Shown here in pieces: positions 24,281-34,637 of a stretch of 34,637 nucleotides of DNA; within the stretch, counting starts at the first letter, position 1, and each line of letters starts with the position of its first letter. Location of the stretch: the NCBI GenBank assembly GCA_030838025.1, contig JAUTXM010000331.1, positions 1 to 34,637 on the forward strand, given 5' to 3'. The translations under genes were made by a program, and so were the position numbers. This DNA comes from Acidimicrobiaceae bacterium. GTDB lineage: Bacteria; Actinomycetota; Acidimicrobiia; Acidimicrobiales; Palsa-688. Below the pieces are notes generated by a model, which was not told where the DNA came from, did not search any database, and saw only the letters and a list, made by a program, of their open reading frames with translations.

Positions 24281-25032
24281 CCCAACCGCTGCGGATCGGC
24301 CGCGGGCGGGGAACCGGCCGAGGCGGTGGGCGGTTGGCGAAGGTCCGGTAGGGCCAGGATCCGCAGGTCGAGCAGGGCATGGATCACCATGGCCGGAAGC
24401 AGGCTTCCGGTGGACAGCACCAGCCAGGCCAAGTACGCGCCGACCAGCCCGGTCAGGACGACCCCCCGAGGACCCTGGTACAGGTGGACCAGCCCGAAGG
24501 CGGTCGAGGTGATCACGATCAGCCACAGGCGCGTGGCGCCGGGCCACAGCCACTGGACGTAGGCGACGGCGAAACCTCGCAGGAGCAGCTCCTCGCAGAT
24601 CCCCGCGGTCACGGCCAGCACGGCGAACACCTGCCGCTCGCGCCGGTCCCTCGGCAGCAGCGCTTCGAACCCCCGGGCCTGGCGCCGCAGGCCCTCACGG
24701 ATGCCTCGTCCGCCGAAGCGGAACACGAGGGCGCTGACGCCCAGGAACGCCGCCACCTCGGCGACCAGCGCGGCGCTGGCTCCTGGGTGAGGTCCAGCGT
24801 GCAACCTGATGGAGGACGCCCCGCGTCGCGCCAGCAGTCCGATCAGCGCCACGACCCCGACCGTGGCCCACTCGCCGATGATGCCCCGCCGAAAGTGGCG
24901 CATCCGAGCACCGGGATTAGCGGCCACGGTGGCGAGGAGCCGCCGGTAGCGACGCCGACCCGCCCACGGCTGCACGACGATCAACGCAGCCGCCAAGGCG
25001 GTGGCGAGGACGGCTGCGATGGCTCCGGTCAT
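24277..25032 (-). CDS. CPBP family intramembrane metalloprotease (CAAX protease-like)
   Basis: 251 residues with several transmembrane segments. The three catalytic motifs of the ABI/CPBP family are present in order: EELLLRG (EExxxR), FGLVHLYQG (FxxxH) and HALLDLR (HxxxD/N). Bacterial members cut within membranes or act in bacteriocin self-immunity; the target here is unknown. The C-terminus is a short Pro/Ala-rich tail. It is convergent with the GNAT-like gene, sharing a CTAG overlap, and 44 nt from the divergent nitrobindin start. Confidence 0.92.
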   Translation of the reverse strand: MTGAIAAVLATALAAALIVVQPWAGRRRYRRLLATVAANPGARMRHFRRGIIGEWATVGVVALIGLLARRGASSIRLHAGPHPGASAALVAEVAAFLGVSALVFRFGGRGIREGLRRQARGFEALLPRDRRERQVFAVLAVTAGICEELLLRGFAVAYVQWLWPGATRLWLIVITSTAFGLVHLYQGPRGVVLTGLVGAYLAWLVLSTGSLLPAMVIHALLDLRILALPDLRQPPTASAGSPPAADPQRLG

Positions 25033-25076
25033 CGGACGCAGGGTACGGGGCCCGAGGGCGGGCTTACAGTGTTGCC

Positions 25077-25565
25077 ATGTCCACCGGAGCGCCGTCGGTC
25101 GCGCTGCATCCCGATGTCGCGGTGCTCGAGTTTCTGCTCGGAACGTGGGTTGGCGAGGGGCAGGGCCACTACCCCACGATCAACGCCTTCGGCTACGGCG
25201 AGGAGGTCCGGTTCTGGCATGTCGGCAAGCCGTTCCTCGCCTACAGCCAGCGGACGTGGGCGCTCGAAGACGGGAAACCCCTGCACGGCGAGGCCGGCTA
25301 TTGGCGCCCCAAGCCCGACGGCGTGGTGGAGCTCGTCATCGCCATGCCGACGGGGCATGTGGAGGTCGAGGAGGGCACCCTCGAGGGCACGACGCTGTCG
25401 CTCGCCAGCCGGCTGGTCGGGGCCACCTCCACGGCCAAGGCGGTGACCGCGATCACCCGGCGGGTGCAGGTCGACGATGACGTGCTGCACTATGTGATGT
25501 CGATGGCCGCTGTGGGCGCGCCGCTCCAGGAGCACCTGACCGCCGAGCTTCGCAGGGTTGCCTAG
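25077..25565 (+). CDS. Nitrobindin (THAP4-like heme-binding beta-barrel, DUF1794)
   Basis: 162 residues. The family signature LEFLLGTWVGEGQGHYPTI sits near residue 17. Later segments are FGYGEEVRFWHVGKPFLAYSQRTW and, at the C-terminus, LQEHLTAELRRV, whose His153 corresponds to the proximal heme ligand of nitrobindins. These small cytoplasmic 10-strand barrels bind ferric heme and react with NO or peroxynitrite. A -10-like TACAGT ends 6 nt before the ATG and no ribosome binding site is present, which fits leaderless transcription. Confidence 0.92.
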   Translation: MSTGAPSVALHPDVAVLEFLLGTWVGEGQGHYPTINAFGYGEEVRFWHVGKPFLAYSQRTWALEDGKPLHGEAGYWRPKPDGVVELVIAMPTGHVEVEEGTLEGTTLSLASRLVGATSTAKAVTAITRRVQVDDDVLHYVMSMAAVGAPLQEHLTAELRRVA

Positions 25566-25622
25566 GCCGAGCGCGTCCAGCGCCGGCCCCCGACCCACGC
25601 GGGCCACTCGTCAGCCCACGAC

Positions 25623-26525
25623 CTAAGCCGCCTTCTCCAGTAGCTGGCGCAGGGCCGGCTCGAGTTCGGAGAATGCGAACTTATAACCGCTGTCCAAGAG
25701 CTTCCTCGGCATGACCCGCTGCCCCGCGAGGAGCACCTCGGTGACGAGTTCGTGGCCGAGCACCGCCGAGAGCCCGAACTTCGGGGCCGCCACCAAGGTG
25801 GGCCGGCCGAGCACCGAACCCAGGGTCTTGGTGAACTGGGCGTTGGTCACCGGATTCGGCGCCGTGAGGTTCAGCGCCCCGGACAGCGATTCGTTTTGGA
25901 GGGCATGGATGATCCCGCCCACCTCGTCGTGGATCGAGATCCAACTCTGGTACTGCTCGCCGGTACCGAGGCGTCCTCCCATGCCGACCCGAAACAGGGG
26001 CAGCTGCTTTTTCAACGCCCCTCCGTCGGCGCTCAGCACGATCCCGGTACGGATGTGCACCACCCGGATACCGGCGGCCTCGGCCGGCGCCGTGGCTTCC
26101 TCCCAGCGCTGGCACACCTCGCTCAGGAACCCCGCGCCCGCGGGACTGCGCTCGTCGACGACGTCGTCACCGCGGTCGCCGTAGTACCCGATCGCCGAGC
26201 CGCTGATCAGCACCGACGGTCGCGGCTGGGCCTCGGCCAGTCGCCGTGACAACAGGTCCGTCGACGCCACCCGGCTTTCGAGGATGCGCCGTTTCTGGTC
26301 GGCGGTCCACCGCTTCTCGGCGATCGGCTGGCCGCCGAGGTGGACCGCGGCGTCGACACCTGCCAGGGCCGTCGCGTCGAGCTGGCCCGCCTGCGGGTCC
26401 CACGCGATGTCGCCCGGTCCCGCCGACGACCGCACCACGGCGACGACCTCGTGGCCCTGACGCGCCAGTTCGGCCACGAGGGCCGCGCCGATCAGGCCGT
26501 GACTTCCGGTGACGGCGATTCGCAT
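25623..26525 (-). CDS. TIGR01777 family NAD(P)-dependent epimerase (YfcH/SulA-like)
   Basis: 300 residues with the Rossmann motif VTGSHGLIGAALV at the N-terminus, AVHLGGQPIAEKRWTADQK near residue 60, ISGSAIGYYGDRG containing the SDR Tyr region, and a C-terminal DUF1731-like domain (LGRPTLVAAPKFGLSAVLG ... VMPRKLLDSGYKF). This layout is diagnostic for the TIGR01777 subgroup of extended SDRs. The substrate is unknown across the family. The gene appears to be single. Confidence 0.93.
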   Translation of the reverse strand: MRIAVTGSHGLIGAALVAELARQGHEVVAVVRSSAGPGDIAWDPQAGQLDATALAGVDAAVHLGGQPIAEKRWTADQKRRILESRVASTDLLSRRLAEAQPRPSVLISGSAIGYYGDRGDDVVDERSPAGAGFLSEVCQRWEEATAPAEAAGIRVVHIRTGIVLSADGGALKKQLPLFRVGMGGRLGTGEQYQSWISIHDEVGGIIHALQNESLSGALNLTAPNPVTNAQFTKTLGSVLGRPTLVAAPKFGLSAVLGHELVTEVLLAGQRVMPRKLLDSGYKFAFSELEPALRQLLEKAA

Positions 26526-26574
26526 GCGGTCAGTCTTACGTGGACCAGCGGCCTACGGGCTGCAACAGGAGGGA

Positions 26575-26793
26575 TCAGGGCTTCTCGGCGGCCTCGCCGT
26601 AGGGCTGGCCGGCCTCGTCGTAGCAGTCGGCGTGGTAATGCTCGACCCGTATCCAGTTGCCCTCTTGGTAGACGTTGGCGATGACCTGGCGCAGCTGCAT
26701 GCGGGCGGCGAACTTGATCGGCGCGCCACAATGGGCGCAGTTGGCGGTGTTCCCCGGCTCTACCTGTCGAAGCACCGCTCGGCTGATCATCAT
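26575..26793 (-). CDS. Small zinc-ribbon-like protein
   Basis: 72 residues from ATG 26793 (MMISRAVLRQVEPGNTANC). Two metal-ligand pairs are visible: CAHC near residue 20 and HYHADC near residue 54, fitting one zinc site. The body VIANVYQEGNWIRVEHYH looks like a small beta fold. An upstream in-frame ATG at 26814 would add 7 residues; neither start has a clear ribosome binding site. I recognise no named family. The gene lies between the epimerase and the membrane protein on the same strand. Confidence 0.7.
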   Translation of the reverse strand: MMISRAVLRQVEPGNTANCAHCGAPIKFAARMQLRQVIANVYQEGNWIRVEHYHADCYDEAGQPYGEAAEKP

Positions 26794-26855
26794 GGCTCTG
26801 GACGTTCCCTGCATGGGCAGTGCGTCGGCGTGGAACGCGCCGGCCTGAAGCAAAA

Positions 26856-27293
26856 CTAGTGCGAGCCGTCCTTCACCGGACGCAGCGGGGCCAGGATTCG
26901 ACCCAATCGCACCGCTTCCCCGACCAGCTGGCGGACAGCCGCCTCGTCGGCGCCGGCGGCGATCATTGCCTGCACCTGACCCTCCACCAACTCCGCCAAC
27001 GCATCGACGTCGACCTCCCCACCAGCGGTCTCTGTCGACCCGCCCGGCCCCGCCCCGCCCGGCCCCGCCCCGCCTGGCACCACGCCCGGCCCCACCTGGC
27101 CACCAGCCAGCCGTCGCTCGGCGTCGGCCGCCACCGCCTTGGCCACCATGGAACACAGCACGGCCACGGCGGTGACGAGGCCGAAGGTCACCGCGGCGCC
27201 GTTGTGGTTGAGGATGGACGTCACGATCATGCCTGCGATCCCGGCCACGCAGACCACCAGCGCCGCCGTCCTGACCACCCCGACGCTGATCAC
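26856..27293 (-). CDS. Small membrane protein with Gly/Pro linker and helical tail
   Basis: 145 residues from GTG 27293. Two transmembrane helices lie in the first ~65 residues (TAALVVCVAGIAGMIVTSIL and VTFGLVTAVAVLCSMVA). A Gly/Pro-rich linker follows (about 73-95), then an amphipathic acidic helix (DVDALAELVEGQVQAMIAAG). The start is 4 nt after the EttA stop with a G-rich stretch upstream, so it is very probably cotranscribed with EttA. The longer open frame from 27386 overlaps EttA and is not used. Function unknown. Confidence 0.7.
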   Translation of the reverse strand: MISVGVVRTAALVVCVAGIAGMIVTSILNHNGAAVTFGLVTAVAVLCSMVAKAVAADAERRLAGGQVGPGVVPGGAGPGGAGPGGSTETAGGEVDVDALAELVEGQVQAMIAAGADEAAVRQLVGEAVRLGRILAPLRPVKDGSH

Positions 27294-27297
27294 CGGC

Positions 27298-28977
<1,680 letters not shown>

Positions 28978-29035
28978 GTGGGGCACGGTACAAGGCCGGT
29001 GTGACTGCGAGGTCGCCCGGTACTCTGGAGGGGCG

Positions 29036-32000
29036 ATGTCGAGCGAATCCAACGCCGACGACCGGCGGTGGCTAGGCCCCAACGCCTGGTTGGTCGACGA
29101 GATGTACGAGCAATACCGGCAGGACCCGTCTTCGGTGAGCGAGAGTTGGCAGGAGTTCTTCGCCGACTACCACCACCGCGGCCTAGTGGCGACGAGGCCC
29201 GAACCGTCGGGCGCGCCCGACGGGGGGGTCGCCCCGGCCCCGGTCGCCGAGCCCGCGGCGGTATCGGTCCCCACCCCTGCGGCGCGCACCGGCATCGACG
29301 GTGACGGCGCGGGCGCAGCCGGGGTCGCTGTTGGCGCCCCTGCTGCTGGCGCCGCTGCTGCTGGCGCCGCTGCTGCTGGCGCGGGTGCTGGTGCGGGTGG
29401 CGGCGCCGGTGCCGGCGAGGAGGTCGTGGTGCTGCGCGGGGCTGCGGCTCGCATCGCGGCCAACATGGAGGCCAGCCTCCGCGTGCCCACCGCAACGAGC
29501 GTGCGGGTCGTCCCCGCGGGCCTCCTCGAGGTCAACCGCCGGATCCTGAACAACCAGCTGGCCCGGGTGGGCGCGGGCAAGGTGAGCGTCACCCACTTGA
29601 TCGGCTTCGCCGTGGTCAAGGCATTGCAGGCAGTACCCGCCCTGAACTCGTCGTTCGTCGCCGGGGAACCTCCGGGCGTGGTCCACCACGCGCATGTCGG
29701 CCTGGGCTTGGCGGTGGACCACAAGAAGGCCGACGGAAGCCGGACCCTCCTCGTGCCGGTGATCAAGGGGGCCGACACCTTCGAGTTCCGGGCCTTCTGG
29801 GCGGCCTACGAGGAGCTCATTCGCAAGATTCGCACCGGCAAGATCAGCCCCGACGACTTCGCCGGGGCGACGGTGACACTCACCAACCCGGGCACCGTCG
29901 GCACCGTCGGCAGCGTGCCGCGCTTGATGCCCGGCCAGGGCGCCATCGTGGCCGTCGGGAGCCTCGACTATCCGGCCGAGTGGCAGGCCGCGGACCCCCG
30001 GACGCTGGCCGCCATGGGGTTGTCGAAGGTCATGACGCTCACCTCGACCTACGACCACCGGATCATCCAGGGTGCCGAGTCGGGCACGTTCCTCGCCCGG
30101 GTACATGAGCTGCTGATCGGCGAGCACGGCTTCTACGACGAGGTCTTCCGCTCGATGGGCATCCCCTATGAGCCGGTCCGCTGGCTTCGCGACATCAACG
30201 ACCCCGCGGGAAGCGACGCCGCCCACACCTCGCAGATACAAAAGCAGGTGCACGTCCAGACGCTGATCAACATGTACCGGGTGCGGGGGCACCTGATCGC
30301 CCACCTCGACCCCCTCGACTGGCGAGAGCCCCACACCCACCCCGAGCTCAACACCACGACCTACGGGCTGACTCTGTGGGACCTGGAGCGGGAGTTCCTG
30401 ACCGACGGACTGGCGGGCAAGGCCAGCATGAAGCTGGGTGACATCCTGGGCGTGCTGCGCGACGCCTACTGCCGCACCGTCGGCGTCGAGTACATGCACA
30501 TCCAGGAACCGGACCAGAAGAAGTGGATCCAGGAGCACGTCGAGGGCGTTTCGATCCATCTGCGCCCCGAGGAGCACCGCCACATCCTCACCCGGCTCAA
30601 CGCGGCCGAGGCGCTGGAGCGCTTCTTGGACACCAAGTACATCGGTCAGAAACGCTTCGGCCTCGAAGGGGCCGAGTCCGCCATCGCCCTGCTCGACGCG
30701 GTGCTCGACCAGGCGGGTGAGGCGGGGATGCAGAGCGCGGTGCTCGGGATGGCCCATCGGGGGCGCCTGAACGTGCTCATCAACATCGTGGGCAAGAGCT
30801 ACGGCGAGCTGTTCCAGGAGTTCGAGGGCAACCTCGACCCCGATACCACCCAGGGCTCGGGCGATGTCAAGTACCACAAGGGCTATCACGGCAAGTTCAC
30901 CGGCTTGTCGGGCATCGAACTCGACGTCCACCTCTCGTCGAACCCGTCGCATCTCGAGGCGGTCGATCCGGTCGTGGAGGGCATGACCCGCGCCTACCAG
31001 GACCTGAGTGAGACCGACAGCGGGCGACCCGTCCTGGCCGTGCTGGTGCACGGTGACGCCGCGTTTGCCGGGCAGGGGGTCGTGGCCGAGACGCTCAACA
31101 TGTCCGCCCTGCACGGCTACACCACCGGGGGCACGGTGCACCTGGTCATCAACAATCAGCTGGGCTTCACCACCAACCCCGAGTCGGCCCGCTCCTCGGT
31201 GTATGCCACCGACGTGGCCAAGATGGTCCAGGCGCCCATCTTCCACGTCAATGGCGACGACCCAGAAGCGTGCGTGCGCGTGGGCCGACTGGCGTTTCAG
31301 TTCCGCCAGGCCTTCCACAAGGACGTCGTCATCGACATGGTGTGCTACCGGCGGTTCGGGCACAACGAGCAGGACGACCCGAGCCTCACCCAGCCCCGGA
31401 TGTACGACCTGATCAAGATTCACCGCAGCGTGCGCAAGATTTACACCGAAACCCTGGTGCGCCGCGGTGACATCACCATGGACGAGGCGGAGGCCGCGCT
31501 GAAGGACTTCAGCACCCGCCTCCAGGCGGCGTTGGACGAGACGAGGGCCACCGCCCCGCCCCGACCGACCAGGCTTCAGGCGCGACTCCCGCCGGCACCC
31601 GTCCTGCCTCCGATCCCGACGGGTGTCCCGATCGAGACGCTGGACCGCATCGCGTCGGTGTTGCACAACCCGCCCGAGGCGTTCACGGTGCATCCCAAGT
31701 TGATCCGGGTGTTCGACAACCGGGCCAAGTTGTGGGCCGGGGGAGAGGCGGACTGGGCGCTCGGTGAGGCCTTGGCGTACGGGACGCTGTTGCTGGAAGG
31801 ACACGACGTCCGGCTGGCCGGCCAGGACACCCGGCGAGGCACCTTCGGCCACCGCAACGCGGCGTTGATCGACGTCCGCACGGGATCGGAGTGGATCCCG
31901 CTGCAGCACCTGCAGCCGTCATATGACGTCGAGGCTCAAGTCGAAGTCGCAGCCGCAGCCGGGGCCGATGTCAACGGGTTCGGCGGGCCCGAAGGGTCGA

Positions 32001-32878
32001 GACCCTCGCCGGGCCGGTTCTTCGTGTACGACTCGCTGCTTTCGGAATACGCCGCCCTGGGCTTCGAGTACGGGTATTCGGTCGTGCAGCAGGATGCCCT
32101 GGTGGCCTGGGAAGCCCAGTTCGGCGACTTCGTCAACGGCGGCCAGGTGATCATCGATCAGTTCCTGGTGGCCTCACGGGCCAAATGGGGCCAGACCTGT
32201 GGCCTCACGCTGTTGCTCCCCCATGGCTACGAAGGGCAGGGGGCGGAGCACAGCTCGGCGCGCGTCGAGCGGTTCCTGCAACTCTGCGCGGGAGACAACA
32301 TCCAAGTCACCAATCCGACGACGTCGGCCCAGCTGTTCCACCTGCTGCGCCGCCAGGTGCACCGCAGCGCCAAACGGCCGTTGATCCTGCTCACCCCGAA
32401 GAAATATCTCCGGGCCCGCGAGGCGTACAGCAAGGCGGAGGAGTTTTCGAGCGGGCACTTCCGGGAGGTGATCGACGACGGCGTCGCCGATCCGACGTCG
32501 GTGCGGCGCGTCATCCTCGCCTCGGGCAAGATGGCGTTGGACCTCGCGTCCTACCGCCTGCGCACCGGAGCCGGGGCGGCCGCCCAGAGCGACGCCGCCG
32601 TCGTCCGGGTCGAGCAACTCTACCCATGGCCCGACGGCCAGATCGCCGCCGTCCTGGCTCGCTACCCGAACGCGACACAGGTGATCTGGGCCCAGGAGGA
32701 GCCGGAGAACATGGGCGGGTGGTGGTTCGCCCGCGCCAAGCTGCAGAAGCTGCTCGGCGAGGACGGCCGGTTGTCATCGGTGGCCCGACTGCCGTCGGGT
32801 TCACCGGCCACGGGAAGCGCCGCCCTGTCGACGCTGGAAGCCGACGACCTCATGCGTCGAGCGTTCGGAGACCGGTAG
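29036..32878 (+). CDS. kgd: Multifunctional 2-oxoglutarate dehydrogenase (fused E2-like/E1, KGD type)
   Basis: 1280 residues. The N-terminal E1-type leader has NAWLVDEMYEQYRQDPSSV. A low-complexity Ala/Gly linker with many GAAAAG units (about 60-127) follows. The E2-like succinyltransferase core (about 128-375) has active-site TYDHRIIQGAESG. The thiamine-diphosphate E1 part (about 400-1280) has GMAHRGRLNVL, HGDAAFAGQG, NNQLGFTT and GHNEQDDPSLTQP. No lipoyl domain is present, as in mycobacterial KGD, which works with a separate E2. The enzyme decarboxylates 2-oxoglutarate in the TCA cycle. GGAGGGG lies a few nt before ATG 29036. It diverges from ettA with 58 nt between. Confidence 0.96.
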   Translation: MSSESNADDRRWLGPNAWLVDEMYEQYRQDPSSVSESWQEFFADYHHRGLVATRPEPSGAPDGGVAPAPVAEPAAVSVPTPAARTGIDGDGAGAAGVAVGAPAAGAAAAGAAAAGAGAGAGGGAGAGEEVVVLRGAAARIAANMEASLRVPTATSVRVVPAGLLEVNRRILNNQLARVGAGKVSVTHLIGFAVVKALQAVPALNSSFVAGEPPGVVHHAHVGLGLAVDHKKADGSRTLLVPVIKGADTFEFRAFWAAYEELIRKIRTGKISPDDFAGATVTLTNPGTVGTVGSVPRLMPGQGAIVAVGSLDYPAEWQAADPRTLAAMGLSKVMTLTSTYDHRIIQGAESGTFLARVHELLIGEHGFYDEVFRSMGIPYEPVRWLRDINDPAGSDAAHTSQIQKQVHVQTLINMYRVRGHLIAHLDPLDWREPHTHPELNTTTYGLTLWDLEREFLTDGLAGKASMKLGDILGVLRDAYCRTVGVEYMHIQEPDQKKWIQEHVEGVSIHLRPEEHRHILTRLNAAEALERFLDTKYIGQKRFGLEGAESAIALLDAVLDQAGEAGMQSAVLGMAHRGRLNVLINIVGKSYGELFQEFEGNLDPDTTQGSGDVKYHKGYHGKFTGLSGIELDVHLSSNPSHLEAVDPVVEGMTRAYQDLSETDSGRPVLAVLVHGDAAFAGQGVVAETLNMSALHGYTTGGTVHLVINNQLGFTTNPESARSSVYATDVAKMVQAPIFHVNGDDPEACVRVGRLAFQFRQAFHKDVVIDMVCYRRFGHNEQDDPSLTQPRMYDLIKIHRSVRKIYTETLVRRGDITMDEAEAALKDFSTRLQAALDETRATAPPRPTRLQARLPPAPVLPPIPTGVPIETLDRIASVLHNPPEAFTVHPKLIRVFDNRAKLWAGGEADWALGEALAYGTLLLEGHDVRLAGQDTRRGTFGHRNAALIDVRTGSEWIPLQHLQPSYDVEAQVEVAAAAGADVNGFGGPEGSRPSPGRFFVYDSLLSEYAALGFEYGYSVVQQDALVAWEAQFGDFVNGGQVIIDQFLVASRAKWGQTCGLTLLLPHGYEGQGAEHSSARVERFLQLCAGDNIQVTNPTTSAQLFHLLRRQVHRSAKRPLILLTPKKYLRAREAYSKAEEFSSGHFREVIDDGVADPTSVRRVILASGKMALDLASYRLRTGAGAAAQSDAAVVRVEQLYPWPDGQIAAVLARYPNATQVIWAQEEPENMGGWWFARAKLQKLLGEDGRLSSVARLPSGSPATGSAALSTLEADDLMRRAFGDR

Positions 32879-32929
32879 GGCCCCTGCTTCGTGGCCGCCT
32901 GACCGGGCCCATCTTGTGACGCTTTCTGT

Positions 32930-32950
32930 GAGGAATGGCGACATTCCCTC
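32930..32950 (+). terminator. Hairpin after kgd
   Basis: GAGGAATG (32930-32937) pairs with CATTCCCTC (32942-32950) around GCGA, with one bulged C. It is 51 nt after the kgd stop and 36 nt before the next start. No T-run follows, so it could equally be a leader structure of the downstream gene. Confidence 0.35.
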
Positions 32951-32986
32951 AATTGGTTCAGCCACGATGCTTGACTCTTAATCGAA

Positions 32987-34637
32987 ATGGCAGCCCGCCA
33001 CGTCGTCGTCGACGGTTCCAACCTGGCCACCGAGGGCCGTTCCATGCCCAGCCTGGCCCAGCTTGACCAGGCGGTGCGGGAGTTCCTGCTCGAGAACCCC
33101 GAGGACGTCGTCACCGTCGTCGTTGACGCGTCGTTCGGCCATCGGATCGACAGCAGCGAGTTCAAGATGTTCGAGGAGGCGGAGGCGGCGGGCGAGTTGG
33201 TGTCGCCACCCGCCGGGGCGATCGGCCGGGGCGACGCCTTCCTCCTGCGCATTGCCGACAAGACGGGCGCCACCGTCTTGTCAAATGACTCGTTCCAGGA
33301 GTTCCACGGGGACTACGACTGGTTGTTCGAACGAGGACGCCTGATCGGCGGCAAGCCGGTGCCCGGGGTCGGGTGGATCTTCACCCCCCGCACGCCGGTG
33401 CGAGGCCCGCGGTCGCGCGAAGCGGTGAAGGAAGCCAAGCGCAAGACCAAGGGCGAGCCGGAGTCCGCCATGCCCGGCCTTGATCTGGCCGCAGAACGCT
33501 CGCGGACCAAAGGGAAGGGGAAAAAGAACGTCGAGCGCGCCATCGCGGTGGCGCTCGAAGAGGTCGTGGCGCCCAAGGACAAGCCGCGTCGGCGCCGCAA
33601 GGGCGGGTCACCGCCCGCAGATCCGGTGAATGACCCGTTGTCGTTCATCACCTTCATCGCCGCCCATCCGCTGGGTGCCGAGGTGACCGCAACGGTGGAT
33701 TCGTTTGCGTCTCACGGGGCCTTCGTCGACTGCGAGGGCGCGCGGTGCTACGTGCCGTTGTCGGCGATGGGGGAGCCCCCGCCGAAAAGCGCCCGGGAGA
33801 TCTTCTCCAAAGGCGAGCAAGTCCGCTTGATCGTGCAGGCGCTGGACCCACAGCGGCGGGGCGTCGAGCTGGCGTTGCCCGGCTTCGCCAAGATTGCCGG
33901 CGCCCCGACCGAGGAGACGGTGGCCGCCGAGATCGAGGCGGCCGAGGGCGAGGTCGACGCAGCTTCGGAGGGGGCGGCCGCGGGTGGTGCGGCGGCAGTG
34001 GCGCCGGTGCGGCGAAGCCGGAAGAAGGCGGCCCCGGCCCTGGCGACAGCCGACCGGGGCGAGGCCGGCGAGGCGCCCGCGCCGGTGCCGGCGAAGAAGG
34101 CAGCCGGCCCGGACAAGCCCCCGGCCGCGGCGGACACGGGCGAGGCCGACGAGGCGCCCGCGCCAGCGCCGGCGCCGGTGCCGGCGAAGAAGGCAGCGGG
34201 CCGCCGCCGTGGGTCCACCGCGGCCGCCTCAGCGCCGGCCGTGGCGGATGGGGATCTGGCGGCGGCTGCCGGTTCGCCGGGGTCGGATGCGCCGGCGATG
34301 AAGGCCGCGCCGCGCCGGCGGGGCCGCCCGGCTGTCGACGCGACCTCAGCCGCGGCTGCCGTTACGGATGCGGGTACCGGTACCGGCGCCACCAAGGAGG
34401 CGGCGGCAAAGCGACCTCCCCGGAAGCGCTCCCGGCCCGCGCCGGCGGAGGTGCAGGCCGAAGCGCCGGCTGAAGCGCCTGCCGCGGTGCCGGCGGCCAC
34501 CAAGCCGGCGCCCCGCCGGCGCGGCCGCCCAGCGCCAGAAGCTTCGCCGCCGAATGCCGAGTCCCATCAGGCCCCGCCGGAGGCGCCGGCAACCGAGGCA
34601 TCCCCGGTGACGGCCCCGCCAACGCCGACGAAGGCCG
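32987..34637 (+). CDS. NYN ribonuclease-S1 domain protein with AT-hook-like tail (cut by window end)
   Basis: The frame opens at ATG 32987 and is still open at the last base (550 codons). Residues 1-~115 are a NYN/Zc3h12a-like RNase domain: HVVVDGSNLATEGRS, VVVDASFGHRID, AGAIGRGDAFLLRIAD and VLSNDSFQEFHGDYDWLF give the acidic residues of the metal site. A basic linker follows. An S1 RNA-binding domain occupies about 229-300 (AEVTATVDSFASHGAFVDCEG ... VRLIVQALDPQRRGVELAL). The remaining 250+ residues are Ala/Pro/Lys/Glu-rich and disordered, with PAPVPAKKAA copies and two RRRGRP motifs like AT-hooks. A role in RNA processing or decay is likely. No ribosome binding site stands out. The stop lies outside the window. 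Confidence 0.85.
   Translation, partial: MAARHVVVDGSNLATEGRSMPSLAQLDQAVREFLLENPEDVVTVVVDASFGHRIDSSEFKMFEEAEAAGELVSPPAGAIGRGDAFLLRIADKTGATVLSNDSFQEFHGDYDWLFERGRLIGGKPVPGVGWIFTPRTPVRGPRSREAVKEAKRKTKGEPESAMPGLDLAAERSRTKGKGKKNVERAIAVALEEVVAPKDKPRRRRKGGSPPADPVNDPLSFITFIAAHPLGAEVTATVDSFASHGAFVDCEGARCYVPLSAMGEPPPKSAREIFSKGEQVRLIVQALDPQRRGVELALPGFAKIAGAPTEETVAAEIEAAEGEVDAASEGAAAGGAAAVAPVRRSRKKAAPALATADRGEAGEAPAPVPAKKAAGPDKPPAAADTGEADEAPAPAPAPVPAKKAAGRRRGSTAAASAPAVADGDLAAAAGSPGSDAPAMKAAPRRRGRPAVDATSAAAAVTDAGTGTGATKEAAAKRPPRKRSRPAPAEVQAEAPAEAPAAVPAATKPAPRRRGRPAPEASPPNAESHQAPPEAPATEASPVTAPPTPTKA

Noticed and set aside
29183..31909. Long minus-strand open frame of 908 codons
   Set aside because: It is fully antisense to kgd, which has clear domain matches.

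Overview
The window is high-GC DNA with many GTG and some TTG starts and short intergenic gaps. It reads as a chromosomal segment of an actinobacterium. The strongest markers are a fused E2-like/E1 2-oxoglutarate dehydrogenase of the mycobacterial KGD type, an EttA-type ABC-F ATPase, a split B12-dependent acyl-CoA mutase, a TIGR01777 epimerase and nitrobindin. Placement near Acidimicrobiia is a guess from gene style. I see no tRNA, rRNA, CRISPR array, insertion sequence or phage genes.

Left region (1-5570). A truncated membrane-protein gene diverges from a compact six-gene operon related to the clostridial glycine/sarcosine/betaine reductase (Grd) system: grdE-like, grdB-like, grdC-like, thioredoxin, grdA-like and a NYN/YacP-type nuclease gene. 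Two of these genes are interrupted by in-frame TGA codons exactly where Grd proteins carry selenocysteine: GrdB at 2671-2673 and GrdA at 4850-4852. Homology continues without a break on both sides, and a hairpin follows each TGA, so both are read here as selenoproteins. A conventional gene caller would truncate or split them. The operon is unusual: no grdD lies in it, the GrdE-like protein lacks the cysteine that becomes the pyruvoyl group in clostridial enzymes, and the GrdB redox motif is UxxGxxC instead of UxxCxxC. This is the most likely candidate for an undescribed system.

Middle region (5571-15600). A secreted subtilase ends in 20 perfect Gly-Ser-Ala-Trp-Asn repeats and is followed by a membrane-bound hybrid histidine kinase. 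On the minus strand come a YkuD L,D-transpeptidase lipoprotein, a small protein that looks like the remnant of a disrupted HATPase regulator, and a tight response regulator-kinase-nuoD unit whose nuoD stands apart from any other complex I gene. A TfoX-domain gene closes the block.

Right-centre (15661-22923). Two MarR divergons, each with a palindrome between the genes, control a DrrAB-like ABC exporter and a two-subunit acyl-CoA mutase. A pirin gene diverges from a TauE/SafE transporter.

Right region (23144-34637). This part holds mostly housekeeping genes: a GNAT-like protein, a CPBP protease, nitrobindin, a TIGR01777 epimerase, a small zinc-ribbon protein, a membrane protein, EttA and the 1280-residue KGD. 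The last gene is cut by the window end. It encodes an unusual fusion of a NYN ribonuclease domain, an S1 domain and a long Ala/Pro/Lys tail with AT-hook-like motifs.
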